This document shows positions 15,944 through 23,436 of a stretch of 31,086 bases of DNA, one piece after another. The notes under the pieces are model-generated. The model was not told where the DNA came from. It made no database searches and was given only the letters and a program-made list of their open reading frames with translations. Where the stretch lies: positions 1-31,086 of the forward strand of contig JBHGUR010000087.1 in the NCBI GenBank assembly GCA_048976805.1, written 5' to 3'. Both the position numbers and the translations under genes were made by a program. The stretch is from Ectobacillus sp048976805 (lineage in GTDB: Bacteria > Bacillota > Bacilli > Bacillales > Bacillaceae_G). Position 1 is the stretch's first letter. Every line of letters starts with the position of its first letter.

Positions 15944-16567
15944 ATGGATGAGCAGCAATTTCTATTTCTAGACTTTGAGTTTACGATGCCGGAAAGCAAA
16001 AGAAAACCTGCGGGTTTTTTCCCTGAGATTATTGAGGTAGGGCTTGTAGCTGTCGTAAAGAACCAAGTTGCCGACACATTTTCTTCTTATGTTAAACCGC
16101 AAAAATTTCCAAACTTAACGGAACGGTGCAAAAATTTTTTAAACATTGACCAGCAGGAAGTGGAAAGCGGCATTTCCTTTGCCGATTTAGTAGGAAGATT
16201 GATGCAATACGAGCAGTTTGCTCAAAGTACAATTATTACTTGGGGAAATATGGATATTAAAGTGCTCAGGCAAAACTGCCAATTCTCCGGGCTTTCTTAT
16301 CCGTTTCAAGGAAAGCATCGCGATTTGTCCCTTGAATATAAGAGGTTCTTTGGCGACCGGAATCAGACGGGGCTATGGAAGGCGATTGAGGCTTACGGCA
16401 AGAAAGGAACGGGAAAGCATCACCGCGCGTTGGACGATGCCTTGACCACTTATAATATTTTTAAGCTGGTCGAAAAAGATAAGCAATATTTAGTAAAGCC
16501 GGCACCGACTACCATCGGCGACCTTGTCGATTTCTCTAAGTTGATGAAAAAGGTGAGCACGAATTAA
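15944..16567 (+). CDS. kapD: 3'-5' exonuclease KapD (DEDDh family)
   Basis: A 207-residue exonuclease-fold protein. The active-site residues are visible: Asp10 and Glu12 in FLDFEFT, Asp104 in TWGNMDIKVL, and His160 with Asp165 in HHRALDDALT. In B. subtilis KapD is tied to the KinA sporulation pathway and its gene is next to kapB, as here (kapB is the next gene, on the opposite strand). The nucleic acid substrate is not known. The start ATG 15944 follows GGAAGGGA. The transcript ends at a hairpin that begins at the stop. Confidence 0.92.
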   Translation: MDEQQFLFLDFEFTMPESKRKPAGFFPEIIEVGLVAVVKNQVADTFSSYVKPQKFPNLTERCKNFLNIDQQEVESGISFADLVGRLMQYEQFAQSTIITWGNMDIKVLRQNCQFSGLSYPFQGKHRDLSLEYKRFFGDRNQTGLWKAIEAYGKKGTGKHHRALDDALTTYNIFKLVEKDKQYLVKPAPTTIGDLVDFSKLMKKVSTN

Positions 16568-16609
16568 AGGCCAAATTACGCTTCATACGGTAATTTGGCC
16601 TTGGCTCTT
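16567..16609 (+). terminator. Terminator of kapD
   Basis: AAGGCCAAATTAC (16567-16579) pairs with GTAATTTGGCCTT (16590-16602), a perfect 13-bp stem with a 10-base loop, followed by a short T-rich stretch. Confidence 0.75.
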
Positions 16610-16696
16610 TTATACACTTAGGATGGTGAATTGTCAACGACGCATAAGAGCGGCTGTTCTCCCGTTTTCGCCTTTGTTTGCTGCCAATCGATGTCT

Positions 16697-17080
16697 CTAC
16701 AGCCTGTACTCTTTTTGCAAATTGTACAAGTTTTCGAGGGAACGCTCTGTAAAAGGTGAACCGTCTTCTTTAAGGGCGGCAATCTGTGTTTCTAAAGCCT
16801 GCCGCAGTGATTTTGTATAATCGGGAACTTCGCCCTCAAATTTTTTCACCAATTTTTTCGGTATGTTTGCCTGCTCGCGAAAGGCAAGCGCGCGCCGTTC
16901 GTGAAATAAAGGAACGTCCGCTTGTTTTACGTTATGCAAATCGCCTTGAGTCGGGTGGTTAATTACTGCTAAAACCTTTACAAGATAATGCTCTGGCCGG
17001 ATGTCTGTAATTTCACCGATATATTTGCCCGTTTTATAGATGCCTGTTACAATATCACCAATTTGCAATGTATTTTCCAT
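16697..17080 (-). CDS. kapB: Sporulation phosphorelay-associated protein KapB
   Basis: A 127-residue protein whose length matches B. subtilis KapB (128). The N-terminal half (QIGDIVTGIYKTGKYIGEIT through NHPTQGDLH) forms the small beta barrel expected for the KapB family, and the rest is helical. KapB is required for KinB-dependent signalling in the sporulation phosphorelay. The protein lacks an obvious lipobox, so the old name kinase-associated lipoprotein does not fit what is seen. ATG 17080 is chosen because GGAGG lies six bases ahead; the frame extends eight codons further. It is convergent with kapD. Confidence 0.9.
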   Translation of the reverse strand: MENTLQIGDIVTGIYKTGKYIGEITDIRPEHYLVKVLAVINHPTQGDLHNVKQADVPLFHERRALAFREQANIPKKLVKKFEGEVPDYTKSLRQALETQIAALKEDGSPFTERSLENLYNLQKEYRL

Positions 17081-17213
17081 ACTTGTCCTCCTTTTTTCTT
17101 TCATCGTACAAAATAGAGATAGCAGAAGTCAAAAACGGGTTGCTGTATTTTTAGGCGGAAGTTCTATATAATGGATAGTAGGCTTATAAAAATCGAACGG
17201 GGGAAGAGCGGCT

Positions 17214-17411
17214 ATGATGCCATTTTTGTATTTTCCGGAGGATAAAACAGAATACATTCCAGCAGCTATTATATGCATCATCTTTTTATTTGGCGCTTTT
17301 TTAACTTGGAGAGCGTTTGTTAAGGCATCAAACCGTGAAAAAGCACGATTTGATGAAATGGAAAAAAATCTTCACCGTACTGATAGAACATACCATAAAC
17401 CAAAGGCGTAA
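17214..17411 (+). CDS. Small single-pass membrane protein, function unknown
   Basis: A 65-residue protein with one membrane segment (about residues 15-33, IPAAIICIIFLFGAFLTW) and a basic and acidic C-terminal tail (KASNREKARFDEMEKN) in the cytoplasm. I do not recognise a family. GGGGGA precedes by about 12 bases, and ATG 17214 or ATG 17217 may be used. A terminator overlaps the stop, so it is probably a single-gene transcript; the next gene to the right is sodC-like. Confidence 0.7.
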   Translation: MMPFLYFPEDKTEYIPAAIICIIFLFGAFLTWRAFVKASNREKARFDEMEKNLHRTDRTYHKPKA

Positions 17412-17439
17412 GAGCTTGTCTCCGGATAAGCTCTTTTTT
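17411..17439 (+). terminator. Terminator of the small membrane protein gene
   Basis: AGAGCTT (17411-17417) pairs with AAGCTCT (17428-17434), followed by six T. The T-run is also the left part of the target duplication of MITE copy 3. Confidence 0.75.
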
Positions 17440-17567
17440 ATGGCTCTGTTAAAGGCTAATGTTGATTTGGATTCATTTGTTGATTGGGACGAAAGGCAGC
17501 CCCGCCCGGGGAAAGCGTCCGCCTGTAGTGGAAAATCAACAATCAAGTTTAACAGAGCCTTTTTTAT
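17434..17567 (+). mobile_element. MITE copy 3, short form (element 17442-17559) with 8-bp target duplication
   Basis: The element is 118 bp, from GGCTCTGTTAAAGG to TTTAACAGAGCC. TTTTTTAT is repeated exactly at 17434-17441 and 17560-17567. It is inserted within the T-run of the preceding terminator. It lacks the inner block of the long copies. Confidence 0.9.
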
Positions 17568-17757
17568 AAAGATAATTGTAGGGGGTTAGGACCTCGATTC
17601 AGATGAGCCTAGCTCCGGGTGCCTTGCGCTTTTCTTATGTTACATGTGATTGCTAATGTTTAGAAAAATGCTGCGGTTTTTGGCAAAAACATACTTCCGG
17701 AATGTTTTTTTTGTGAAAGGACAAGCTAAAAGGAGAATGACTGTTGGAGGTTACATT
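17568..17757. other. Region between MITE copy 3 and the SodC-like gene
   Basis: With the terminator and MITE this makes 346 bp without a gene. It holds a possible attenuator, AAAACAT (17686-17692) with ATGTTTT (17702-17708) followed by more T, and at 17610-17636 a stretch CTAGCTCCGGGTGCCTTGCG that resembles a common Bacillaceae interspersed repeat. Neither is certain. Confidence 0.3.
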
Positions 17758-18297
17758 ATGATAGGAAAGAAACTGGCATTTGCATGTTTGTCCTTTCTTG
17801 TTGTTACTGGTTGTGCGGAAGGAAAACCGCAGGAGATAGAAGCAAAGCTTAAAAATGCGGCAGGAGATGAAGTCGGCGAAGCGACACTATCCCAGCAGCC
17901 CGGGGGCGTGCAAATTAAAATAAAAGCAAAAGGATTTGAGCCGGGCCCGCACGGTTTTCATATTCATGAAGTTGGCGAATGCGAGGGACCGGACTTTTCT
18001 TCTGCGGGAAACCACTTCAACCCGGATGAAAAGGAGCATGGTTTATTAAATGAAAAAGGAGCGGAAAATGGCGATTTGCCGAATTTAATGGCGGATGGGC
18101 AAGGCAATATTAAAGCGGAAATCATAGCTCCGAATATTTCGCTTAAAGAAGGGAAAAAGACATTGGAAAGGAAAATGGGAACATCCCTTATTATTACCGA
18201 AAATCCGGACGACGGCATGTCGCAGCCGACCGGGAATTCGGGCAAGCGTTTGGCATGCGGCGTGATCGTTCCGAAAACAAAAGGGGCAAAGCAGTAA
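17758..18297 (+). CDS. SodC-like (Cu/Zn superoxide dismutase fold) lipoprotein lacking two metal ligands
   Basis: A 179-residue protein with a lipobox VTGC (Cys19) and a Cu/Zn-SOD domain. Compared with bovine SOD1, the copper ligands at FHIHE (His68, His70), bridging His86 (GNHFNP), zinc His94 and Asp106 (GDLPN), both disulfide cysteines (Cys75, Cys167) and the active-site Arg164 are present. The fourth copper ligand is Thr147 (ITENPDD where HExPDD is usual), and the zinc ligand before GDLPN is Glu103. B. subtilis YojM is a known paralog lacking copper ligands. Dismutase activity is therefore doubtful. ATG 17758 follows TTGGAGG. The 3' end is close to patB on the other strand. Confidence 0.88.
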   Translation: MIGKKLAFACLSFLVVTGCAEGKPQEIEAKLKNAAGDEVGEATLSQQPGGVQIKIKAKGFEPGPHGFHIHEVGECEGPDFSSAGNHFNPDEKEHGLLNEKGAENGDLPNLMADGQGNIKAEIIAPNISLKEGKKTLERKMGTSLIITENPDDGMSQPTGNSGKRLACGVIVPKTKGAKQ

Positions 18298-18322
18298 GCG
18301 TGAGGATTTCCTCACGCTTTTT
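18296..18322. terminator. Terminator shared by the SodC-like gene and patB
   Basis: AAGCGTGAGGA (18296-18306) pairs with TCCTCACGCTT (18309-18319), with T-rich sequence after it on the plus strand. The stop codon of patB on the minus strand (18312-18314) is inside the right arm. Confidence 0.8.
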
Positions 18323-19484
18323 GGCTGTTCATATGAAAGAAAACAGCTTTTTTAAGTCCGGCTAATACATCTTTTAGCATCGCTTTTGGGCAGCCGAGAT
18401 TTAGGCGGATAAAATGTTCGCCGCCAAAGCCGAATTTTTCGCCGGGTTCAACGACGATTTTTCCTTGCCTTTGCAGGAGGCTGAGCCGCTCCTTCCTGGG
18501 CAAGTTCAGCTTTTGGCAGTCAATCCAAAGCAAGTATGTACCTTCGGGGCGATATACAGTTAGTTCGGGCAATTCTTTTTCGATGTAGCTGCAGGCAAAG
18601 CGAACATTTTCCTCAAGATACAGCAGCAGGTCTTCTAGCCAATTTTCACATTGTGTGTACGCTGCCTCCATGGCAGTTGAGGCGAACATGTTTAAAGCAT
18701 GAAATCCTTGGCGGCGCAATACGTCGGAAAATGGCTTGCGCAGCTGTTCATTTTCAATGATAACGGCAGCTGCCTGCAATCCGGCGATGTTGAAGGTTTT
18801 GCTCGGCGCAATACAAGTAATGGTGCGTTTGGATAACGAAGGCAGCGCTGCGAACGGAATGTGGACATGGCCTTTTAGGATAATATCAGAGTGAATTTCA
18901 TCTGAGACAACGAGGACATCGTAACGTTCGCATAATTCCCCTAAGCGCTCCAGTTCCGGCTTTGTCCAAACGCGCCCTACCGGATTATGCGGGCTGCATA
19001 GCACCATCATTGCGACACCTTGCTGAAAATGCCGTTCTAAATCGGCAAAGTCCATTTCATATGTTCCATTTTGCTTGACGAGGGGGCTGTTGGCGAGCTC
19101 GCGGCCGTTTAAGGTGACCATGTCAAAAGTAGGAGGATACACAGGCGTTTGGATAAGGATGCGATCGTTTTGTTTTGTAAAGGCTTGAATAGCGCTGCTT
19201 AAAGAGGGAACCACGCCGGATTGAAACACAATCCAATCTTTTTTTATGTGCCACTTATGCCGTTTTTGCATCCAAGCTTTAATCGCGTTTCTTACATTAT
19301 CGCCGCTGAACGTATAGCCGAACACGCCATGTTCTACCCGGTGCAGCAGCGCGTCCTGAATTTCTTTTGGGGAGGCAAAATCCATATCAGCAACCCAAGC
19401 ATGCAATAAATCATTTTCTGAGTACATATCCCATTTCACAGAATTAGTACCGCGGCGGTTAATGATTGTATTAAACTTCTCCAT
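18312..19484 (-). CDS. patB: PatB/MalY-type PLP enzyme (cystathionine beta-lyase / C-S lyase)
   Basis: A 390-residue fold-type I PLP enzyme. The PLP lysine is Lys229 in APSKTFNIAGL; Asn167 in SPHNPVGR and Asp195 in VVSDEIHSD hold the cofactor. HAWVADMDFASP near residue 28 is a hallmark of the MalY/PatB group, which cleaves C-S bonds of cystathionine or cysteine, and also has aminotransferase-like sequence. B. subtilis PatB (387 residues) is next to yugE, as here. ATG 19484 is chosen because AAGGAG lies eight bases ahead; the frame extends 43 codons further without a signal. Confidence 0.9.
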   Translation of the reverse strand: MEKFNTIINRRGTNSVKWDMYSENDLLHAWVADMDFASPKEIQDALLHRVEHGVFGYTFSGDNVRNAIKAWMQKRHKWHIKKDWIVFQSGVVPSLSSAIQAFTKQNDRILIQTPVYPPTFDMVTLNGRELANSPLVKQNGTYEMDFADLERHFQQGVAMMVLCSPHNPVGRVWTKPELERLGELCERYDVLVVSDEIHSDIILKGHVHIPFAALPSLSKRTITCIAPSKTFNIAGLQAAAVIIENEQLRKPFSDVLRRQGFHALNMFASTAMEAAYTQCENWLEDLLLYLEENVRFACSYIEKELPELTVYRPEGTYLLWIDCQKLNLPRKERLSLLQRQGKIVVEPGEKFGFGGEHFIRLNLGCPKAMLKDVLAGLKKAVFFHMNSQKA

Positions 19485-19561
19485 TTTGTCCACTCCTTTT
19501 AATTTTATAATATTCCCATATGGTAAAATAAAAGAGAACGATACAGAAAGAGGGGGGTTAT

Positions 19562-19816
19562 ATGGACAGCGCGTATGTAAAGATGGTACAAGCAGTAAAA
19601 GAATGGGATCCATTTAAATTTGGACCGGAATTTTACGAGACAGAAGCGAGCGATGTTGTACAGGTAGCAAGCGAATTCGATGATGTGGACTATATCGCGA
19701 CAAAGATTCAACATATATATTTTATGTCATTTGAGGAAGTAATTTCCATAAAAAAGTGCAGGGAAATTGCAAAGAAGCTTGTAGAGCTGAAGAATGACGG
19801 GATCTGTGGGATATAA
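19562..19816 (+). CDS. yugE: DUF1871 family protein (YugE)
   Basis: An 84-residue soluble, acidic, helical protein (VKMVQAVKEWDPFKFGPEFY near the start). Length and sequence fit DUF1871, of which B. subtilis YugE is the reference; it lies between patB and yugF there also. Structures of the family show a small helical bundle; no function is known. GGGGGG precedes ATG 19562 by about six bases. It is divergent from patB. The structured RNA copy B begins 17 bases after its stop. Confidence 0.85.
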   Translation: MDSAYVKMVQAVKEWDPFKFGPEFYETEASDVVQVASEFDDVDYIATKIQHIYFMSFEEVISIKKCREIAKKLVELKNDGICGI

Positions 19817-19833
19817 GCAAAAATATAAAAAAA

Positions 19834-19979
19834 GGTTTTTTAGAGTAGGGAGAGAGTATCCGGCTATGCATAGAAGCGGTCAAAGCCTAATTTTGCCCCA
19901 TACAAAGGAAAACCAGAGAGAGGGAGCGTGCTGTTCGTTCTACATAGCCACGATGTAGGATATGAACGAATAAAAAACC
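19834..19979 (+). ncRNA. Structured RNA element, copy B (upstream of an alpha/beta hydrolase)
   Basis: It aligns with copy A (13-168). The outer stem pairs GGTTTTTT (19834-19841) with AAAAAACC (19972-19979). GGCTATG and TAGAA (19862-19875) pair with TTCTACATAGCC (19938-19949). CCTAATTTTGCC pairs with GGAAAACC across the loop CCATACAAA. Bases that differ from copy A keep pairing, for example TAGAA/TTCTA here against TGCAG/CTGCA there. The gene downstream (20005) encodes an alpha/beta hydrolase, not a polysaccharide protein, so the EAR/epsC hypothesis is less natural here. Confidence 0.6.
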
Positions 19980-20004
19980 AATCTTTTTATAGCGGGGGAG
20001 AAAT

Positions 20005-20649
20005 ATGAAGGCTAATAACAAAGCGGTACGGGCTAAGGAAAGGGAAATAAAATATACACATCTTGAAATGGGCTCCCAAGTTGCTTGCTTTATGTTTTCA
20101 GGGGCGGGGTATACGTATGAAAAGCCTCTGCTGTATTACGCGACTATGGTGCTGCTGCAGCATAATATCGACGTTGTGCAAATTCATTACTCATATGAAG
20201 AAGGTTTGCTCAAACGAGATTTTGCCTACATCGCTGGGAAAATTATGGATGATGTAAACCCTGTTGTTTTAGATGTTCTTGAAAATAGGCAATATGCAGA
20301 AATGATTTTCTTAGGGAAGTCGCTTGGAACAATTCCTGTAGTACATGAGTTTATGAAAAATGCGGCCTACGTTAAGGCGAAAATGATCTTACTCACCCCA
20401 TTATTAAAGTTTGAGGCTATTTACAACACGATATTGCACAGCAAGCATCAAGGATTGCTGGTTATTGGCGACCAAGACCCTCACTATAATTCCGAGCAAA
20501 TTGAGCATCTGAAGCAAAGCAATTTAGAGATAGAGGTTATTCCAAATGCGAACCATTCCTTAGATATAGAACATTTTGCGGCAGTGCAATCTATCGCATC
20601 CTTGTCGAGGGTGATAGGAAAGCTGCAAGAAACGATAACGGATATATAA
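20005..20649 (+). CDS. Alpha/beta hydrolase fold protein
   Basis: A 214-residue protein of the alpha/beta hydrolase type. The nucleophile elbow is LGKSLGT (Ser106), the acid is in GDQDPHY (Asp156 or Asp158) and the histidine in NANHSLD (His184). MFSGAGYTYEKPLLYY near residue 30 is like the oxyanion-hole region of small YugF- or YqkD-unrelated hydrolases acting on short substrates. The natural substrate is unknown. GGGGGAG lies about seven bases ahead of ATG 20005. It ends at a strong bidirectional terminator shared with yugF. Confidence 0.8.
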   Translation: MKANNKAVRAKEREIKYTHLEMGSQVACFMFSGAGYTYEKPLLYYATMVLLQHNIDVVQIHYSYEEGLLKRDFAYIAGKIMDDVNPVVLDVLENRQYAEMIFLGKSLGTIPVVHEFMKNAAYVKAKMILLTPLLKFEAIYNTILHSKHQGLLVIGDQDPHYNSEQIEHLKQSNLEIEVIPNANHSLDIEHFAAVQSIASLSRVIGKLQETITDI

Positions 20650-20676
20650 AAAACGTTGGGCCACCCAACGTTTTTT
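20648..20676. terminator. Bidirectional terminator between two hydrolase genes
   Basis: AAAAAACGTTGGG (20648-20660) pairs with CCCAACGTTTTTT (20664-20676) around a three-base loop. It has T-runs on both strands and lies between the convergent hydrolase genes. Confidence 0.9.
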
Positions 20677-20688
20677 GCTTTTGCAGCA

Positions 20689-21528
20689 TCACCCTTGCGC
20701 AAATTCCATAATGTTTTCGTAGACATGCTGCGGTTTTTCTTCGGGCAGGAGGTGTCCGGTTTTTTCATATGAAATAAACCGGGAGTTTGCAAGGTCTTGA
20801 TGCAGCCGGCGCCCAACGTGAATGGGCACGACCTGGTCTTCTTCGCCCCAGATGAGCAAGGTCGGCGTTTGGATTTCGCGAAGCTCCGGGGAGCGGAGGT
20901 CGCCTTCGCGGTCGCGAATCATCCGGGTTAATGCCTGAAAAATCCGATCATCGTAAAATGGAGCTGCATAGCCCTGCATCATTTCTTCATCAATTAAATC
21001 ACGGTCGTGCACAACATTGAGCAAATTGTTTAATACGCCTTTTCTGGCAAGCCAGTTCTTTAAGTATAGCGAGAAGAACGGCAGGTAAGAAGAGCATATA
21101 AGCGGCAGGGCGGCTTTTGATAAATAGCCGGAGCTGCACAGCAGCACAGTTTTGTTAATTAAATCAGGGCGGAGGCGATTTACATACAATGAAATTTGCC
21201 CGCCCATCGAATGGCCGACGAGTATAATATCCGTTAGGTTTAAGTACTCAACTAATCGAATAACAATATTGGCCATATTGTGATATGAATATGTAAAGTG
21301 AGGCGATTTTTCGCTTTTCCCAAAAGGCGGCAAGTCAAGCGCCAACACGGTTCCATGCCGTTCTAATAGCGGGATGAGGCGCCGATAGCTAAAAGTGGAA
21401 GATAAAAAGCCGTGGATTAAGACAAACGTCGGTTTCGGACTGTCAGGTTCATAATTATAAAGCTCGTAGTGAACGGTAACGCCGTGGATTGTAAACGTGA
21501 AGTGAGGGTGGTTTGTTTTCCGTGTCAT
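20689..21528 (-). CDS. yugF: Alpha/beta hydrolase YugF
   Basis: A 279-residue alpha/beta hydrolase. LIHGFLSS (about 38-45) is the oxyanion hole region, Ser107 in GHSMGG the nucleophile, Asp231 in WGEEDQVVP and His259 in KTGHLLPEE the other two catalytic residues. The cap domain lies between about 130 and 215. B. subtilis yugF has the same neighbours (yugE and alaR). Substrate unknown. The start chosen is ATG 21528 (MTRKTNHPHF), about nine bases after GGAG; ATG 21534 and GTG 21537 are possible but too close to it. Confidence 0.87.
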   Translation of the reverse strand: MTRKTNHPHFTFTIHGVTVHYELYNYEPDSPKPTFVLIHGFLSSTFSYRRLIPLLERHGTVLALDLPPFGKSEKSPHFTYSYHNMANIVIRLVEYLNLTDIILVGHSMGGQISLYVNRLRPDLINKTVLLCSSGYLSKAALPLICSSYLPFFSLYLKNWLARKGVLNNLLNVVHDRDLIDEEMMQGYAAPFYDDRIFQALTRMIRDREGDLRSPELREIQTPTLLIWGEEDQVVPIHVGRRLHQDLANSRFISYEKTGHLLPEEKPQHVYENIMEFAQG

Positions 21529-21593
21529 CTGCATCACTCCGTCTGTTTTTACTTCCTATCATCTCCATTCTTTGCTCTTCTATGCCACGAAAA

Positions 21594-21620
21594 AAGGACA
21601 AAGCAAATTACTTTGTCCTT
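21594..21620 (-). terminator. Terminator of the 2-hydroxyacid dehydrogenase gene
   Basis: AAGGACAAAG (21594-21603) pairs with CTTTGTCCTT (21611-21620). On the minus strand a run of T follows the stem. The stop codon of the gene is in the first arm. Confidence 0.8.
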
Positions 21621-22587
21621 ACCTTAGTTCATCTGCAATGTAGGGTGGAGTTTCTCCTTGCAGTGCTGCCACCAAATTTTGGGCGGCTGTCATCGCCATA
21701 TCGCGGCGTGTTTTTAGCGTTGCAGACCCGATGTGAGGCAGTGTTACTGCATTTTTTAGTTTAAGCAGCGGATTATCGCCGTCTATCGGCTCCTTCATAA
21801 AGGTATCAATGCCGGCTCCGTAAATTTTTCTTTCTTGCAATGCGCGAATCAGCGCCTGTTCATCGACGGTTTGTCCACGGGAAGCGTTGATAAATATAGC
21901 TGTTTCCTTCATCAGATTAAATTCCCGCTCGCCAATTAAGCCGTATGTCTCAGGAGTAAGCGGTGTCATAAGAACGACAAAATCCGATTGCCGCAGCAAT
22001 TGCTCCATTGTACAGTATTTTGCCCCGTATGTATTTTCTGCTTCTTCCTTTCGGCGGCGATTGTAGTATAGCACTTCCATATCAAATCCAAATTTAGCGC
22101 GTTTCGCTACCGCCTCGCCGATGCGCCCCATGCCAATAATGCCAATTGTAGCATGATGCACGTCGATTCCAAAATGCTCTTTCGTAATTTCGCCGGTCCA
22201 ACGTCCAGCTTTTACATATGCATCAAGCTCACAAATGCGGCGGGCGCTTGCCAATATCAAGCCAAAAATTAAATCTGCTACTGTTTCATCCAGTACATAA
22301 GGCGTATTCGTACCGATAATGCCGCGCGCCTTCATCGCTTGTATATCGAAGTTATCATACCCGACAGAAATATTGCTGACAACCTTCAAATTCGGTGCGC
22401 ATTGGAGCAATTCTTCATCGATTTTCGCCCCGAAATTCAATAGCCCGTCTTTATCGCGAACTTTCTCCAGCAAAACACTGCGAGGGATTTTGCCCTGCCC
22501 GTCCCACTTTTCGTATTCACAGTATTGAGCAAGATATTCTTCGACAAATTTTGGAATATGCTCGGAAATATATACTTTTGGCTTCAT
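21619..22587 (-). CDS. D-isomer specific 2-hydroxyacid dehydrogenase (glyoxylate/hydroxypyruvate/2-ketogluconate reductase type)
   Basis: A 322-residue NAD(P)-dependent reductase. The nucleotide-binding loop is GIIGMGRIGEAVAKRA (about 149-164), with Arg237 (NASRG), Glu266 (KEPI) and His285 (LPHIGSAT) forming the catalytic set. The sequence SVGYDNFDI near 75 is typical of the GyaR/GhrB subgroup that reduces glyoxylate or hydroxypyruvate. NRRRK after the second strand suggests NADPH preference, an inference. ATG 22587 has GGAGGGG eight bases ahead. It is divergent from alaR. Confidence 0.9.
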   Translation of the reverse strand: MKPKVYISEHIPKFVEEYLAQYCEYEKWDGQGKIPRSVLLEKVRDKDGLLNFGAKIDEELLQCAPNLKVVSNISVGYDNFDIQAMKARGIIGTNTPYVLDETVADLIFGLILASARRICELDAYVKAGRWTGEITKEHFGIDVHHATIGIIGMGRIGEAVAKRAKFGFDMEVLYYNRRRKEEAENTYGAKYCTMEQLLRQSDFVVLMTPLTPETYGLIGEREFNLMKETAIFINASRGQTVDEQALIRALQERKIYGAGIDTFMKEPIDGDNPLLKLKNAVTLPHIGSATLKTRRDMAMTAAQNLVAALQGETPPYIADELR

Positions 22588-22689
22588 TGCTTTATCCCCT
22601 CCGTTTTCTATTTTGACATAAAACTGTATAAAAGTCTGTTCTTCGTGATAAAATAAAATTTTCCAAAATAAAAAATAGTTTGTATAATT

Positions 22690-22720
22690 TTGTCTAAAGC
22701 ATATAATTTTTTTTAGACAA
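22690..22720 (+). promoter_or_regulatory. Probable alaR operator: 9-bp inverted repeat over a -10 element
   Basis: TTGTCTAAA (22690-22698) and TTTAGACAA (22712-22720) are exact inverted repeats separated by 13 bases. TATAAT (22702-22707) lies between them. The layout fits autoregulation by the Lrp-type AlaR, as is common for this family. The right half site is the target of MITE copy 4; the left target duplication keeps it whole. Confidence 0.5.
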
Positions 22721-22914
22721 TGGCTCTGTTAAAGGCTAATATTGATTTTGATTTATTTGTTGATCTGGAACGAAAGGCGGCGACTGCAGCGGGAAAAGCG
22801 GGACAGCCGAGACCCTGGACTGAGCGCAGCGAGGGAAACGGCTCGGCCCCGCCCGCGGAAAGCGTCCGTCTGTAGTGGAAAATCAACAATCAAGTTTAAC
22901 AGAGCCTAGACAAT
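22714..22914 (+). mobile_element. MITE copy 4, long form (element 22722-22906) in the alaR leader
   Basis: The element is 185 bp, from GGCTCTGTTAAAGG to TTTAACAGAGCC. TAGACAAT is repeated exactly at 22714-22721 and 22907-22914. It is the longest copy, with GACTGAGCGCAGCGAGG and GGCTCGGCCCCGCCCGCGG in the inner part. It separates the probable operator and promoter from the alaR start by 185 bp. Confidence 0.93.
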
Positions 22915-22941
22915 AAAACTTAAATGAAGGAGCCTACAAAT

Positions 22942-23436
22942 ATGACCGAAAAAGAAATGGAGTTATTGGAGTGTTTAGAGAAAAACAGCCGGCTGCCAAT
23001 TGACGCATTGGCGAAAATGCTTGACACAGACGTTGAAGAAGTGCAGTCCATGATGAAAAAGCTAGAGCAAGATAAAATCATCGTAGACTATGTAACGCTT
23101 GTCGATTGGACAAAAGTGAAGGAGCAAGAAGGCTTGACAGCGATGATTGATGTAAAGGTGACGCCAAAGCGGGGGGTAGGCTTTGATGATATTGCCGAAA
23201 AAATTTATCGCCATTCCGAGGTAAAATCAGTTTATTTAATGTCCGGCGCTTACGATTTATCTATTGTCATTGAGGGGAAAACAATGTCTGAAGTGGCCTC
23301 CTTCGTTGCTCAAAAGTTATCCACGCTGGATTCTGTCGTTTCGACTACAACGCATTTTATTTTAAAGAAATACAAGCATGACGGCATCATTTACGATCAA
23401 AATGATGGTGACAAACGAATTGTGGTGACACCATGA
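22942..23436 (+). CDS. alaR: Lrp/AsnC family transcription regulator AlaR
   Basis: A 164-residue regulator with an N-terminal helix-turn-helix (about 1-50; LPIDALAKMLDTDVEEVQSM) and a C-terminal RAM ligand-binding domain (about 70-150, with YLMSGAYDLSIVIEGK). In B. subtilis AlaR controls the alanine transaminase AlaT, whose gene follows here with a 4-base overlap, so they form an operon. The start is ATG 22942, nine bases after GAAGGAG; the ATG at 22924 is upstream of that site and has none of its own. Expression now depends on a leader containing MITE copy 4. Confidence 0.9.
   Translation: MTEKEMELLECLEKNSRLPIDALAKMLDTDVEEVQSMMKKLEQDKIIVDYVTLVDWTKVKEQEGLTAMIDVKVTPKRGVGFDDIAEKIYRHSEVKSVYLMSGAYDLSIVIEGKTMSEVASFVAQKLSTLDSVVSTTTHFILKKYKHDGIIYDQNDGDKRIVVTP

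Larger units (their letters stand above)
22588..22941. other. Divergent control region between the dehydrogenase gene and alaR
   Basis: These 354 bp hold the promoter and operator candidate for alaR (22690-22720), MITE copy 4 and a short remaining leader. The part before 22680 is AT-rich and must hold the promoter of the leftward dehydrogenase gene, but no pair of hexamers stands out. Confidence 0.4.

Noticed and set aside
17610..17636. Segment resembling a common Bacillaceae interspersed repeat (CTAGCTCCGGGTGCC)
   Set aside because: Only one degenerate copy is here and it does not align well with the array at 13622-13855, so it cannot be supported from this window.
17686..17712. Possible attenuator ahead of the SodC-like gene
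   Set aside because: The stem is only seven mostly A-T pairs; it may be chance in AT-rich sequence. It is mentioned only in the description of the region.
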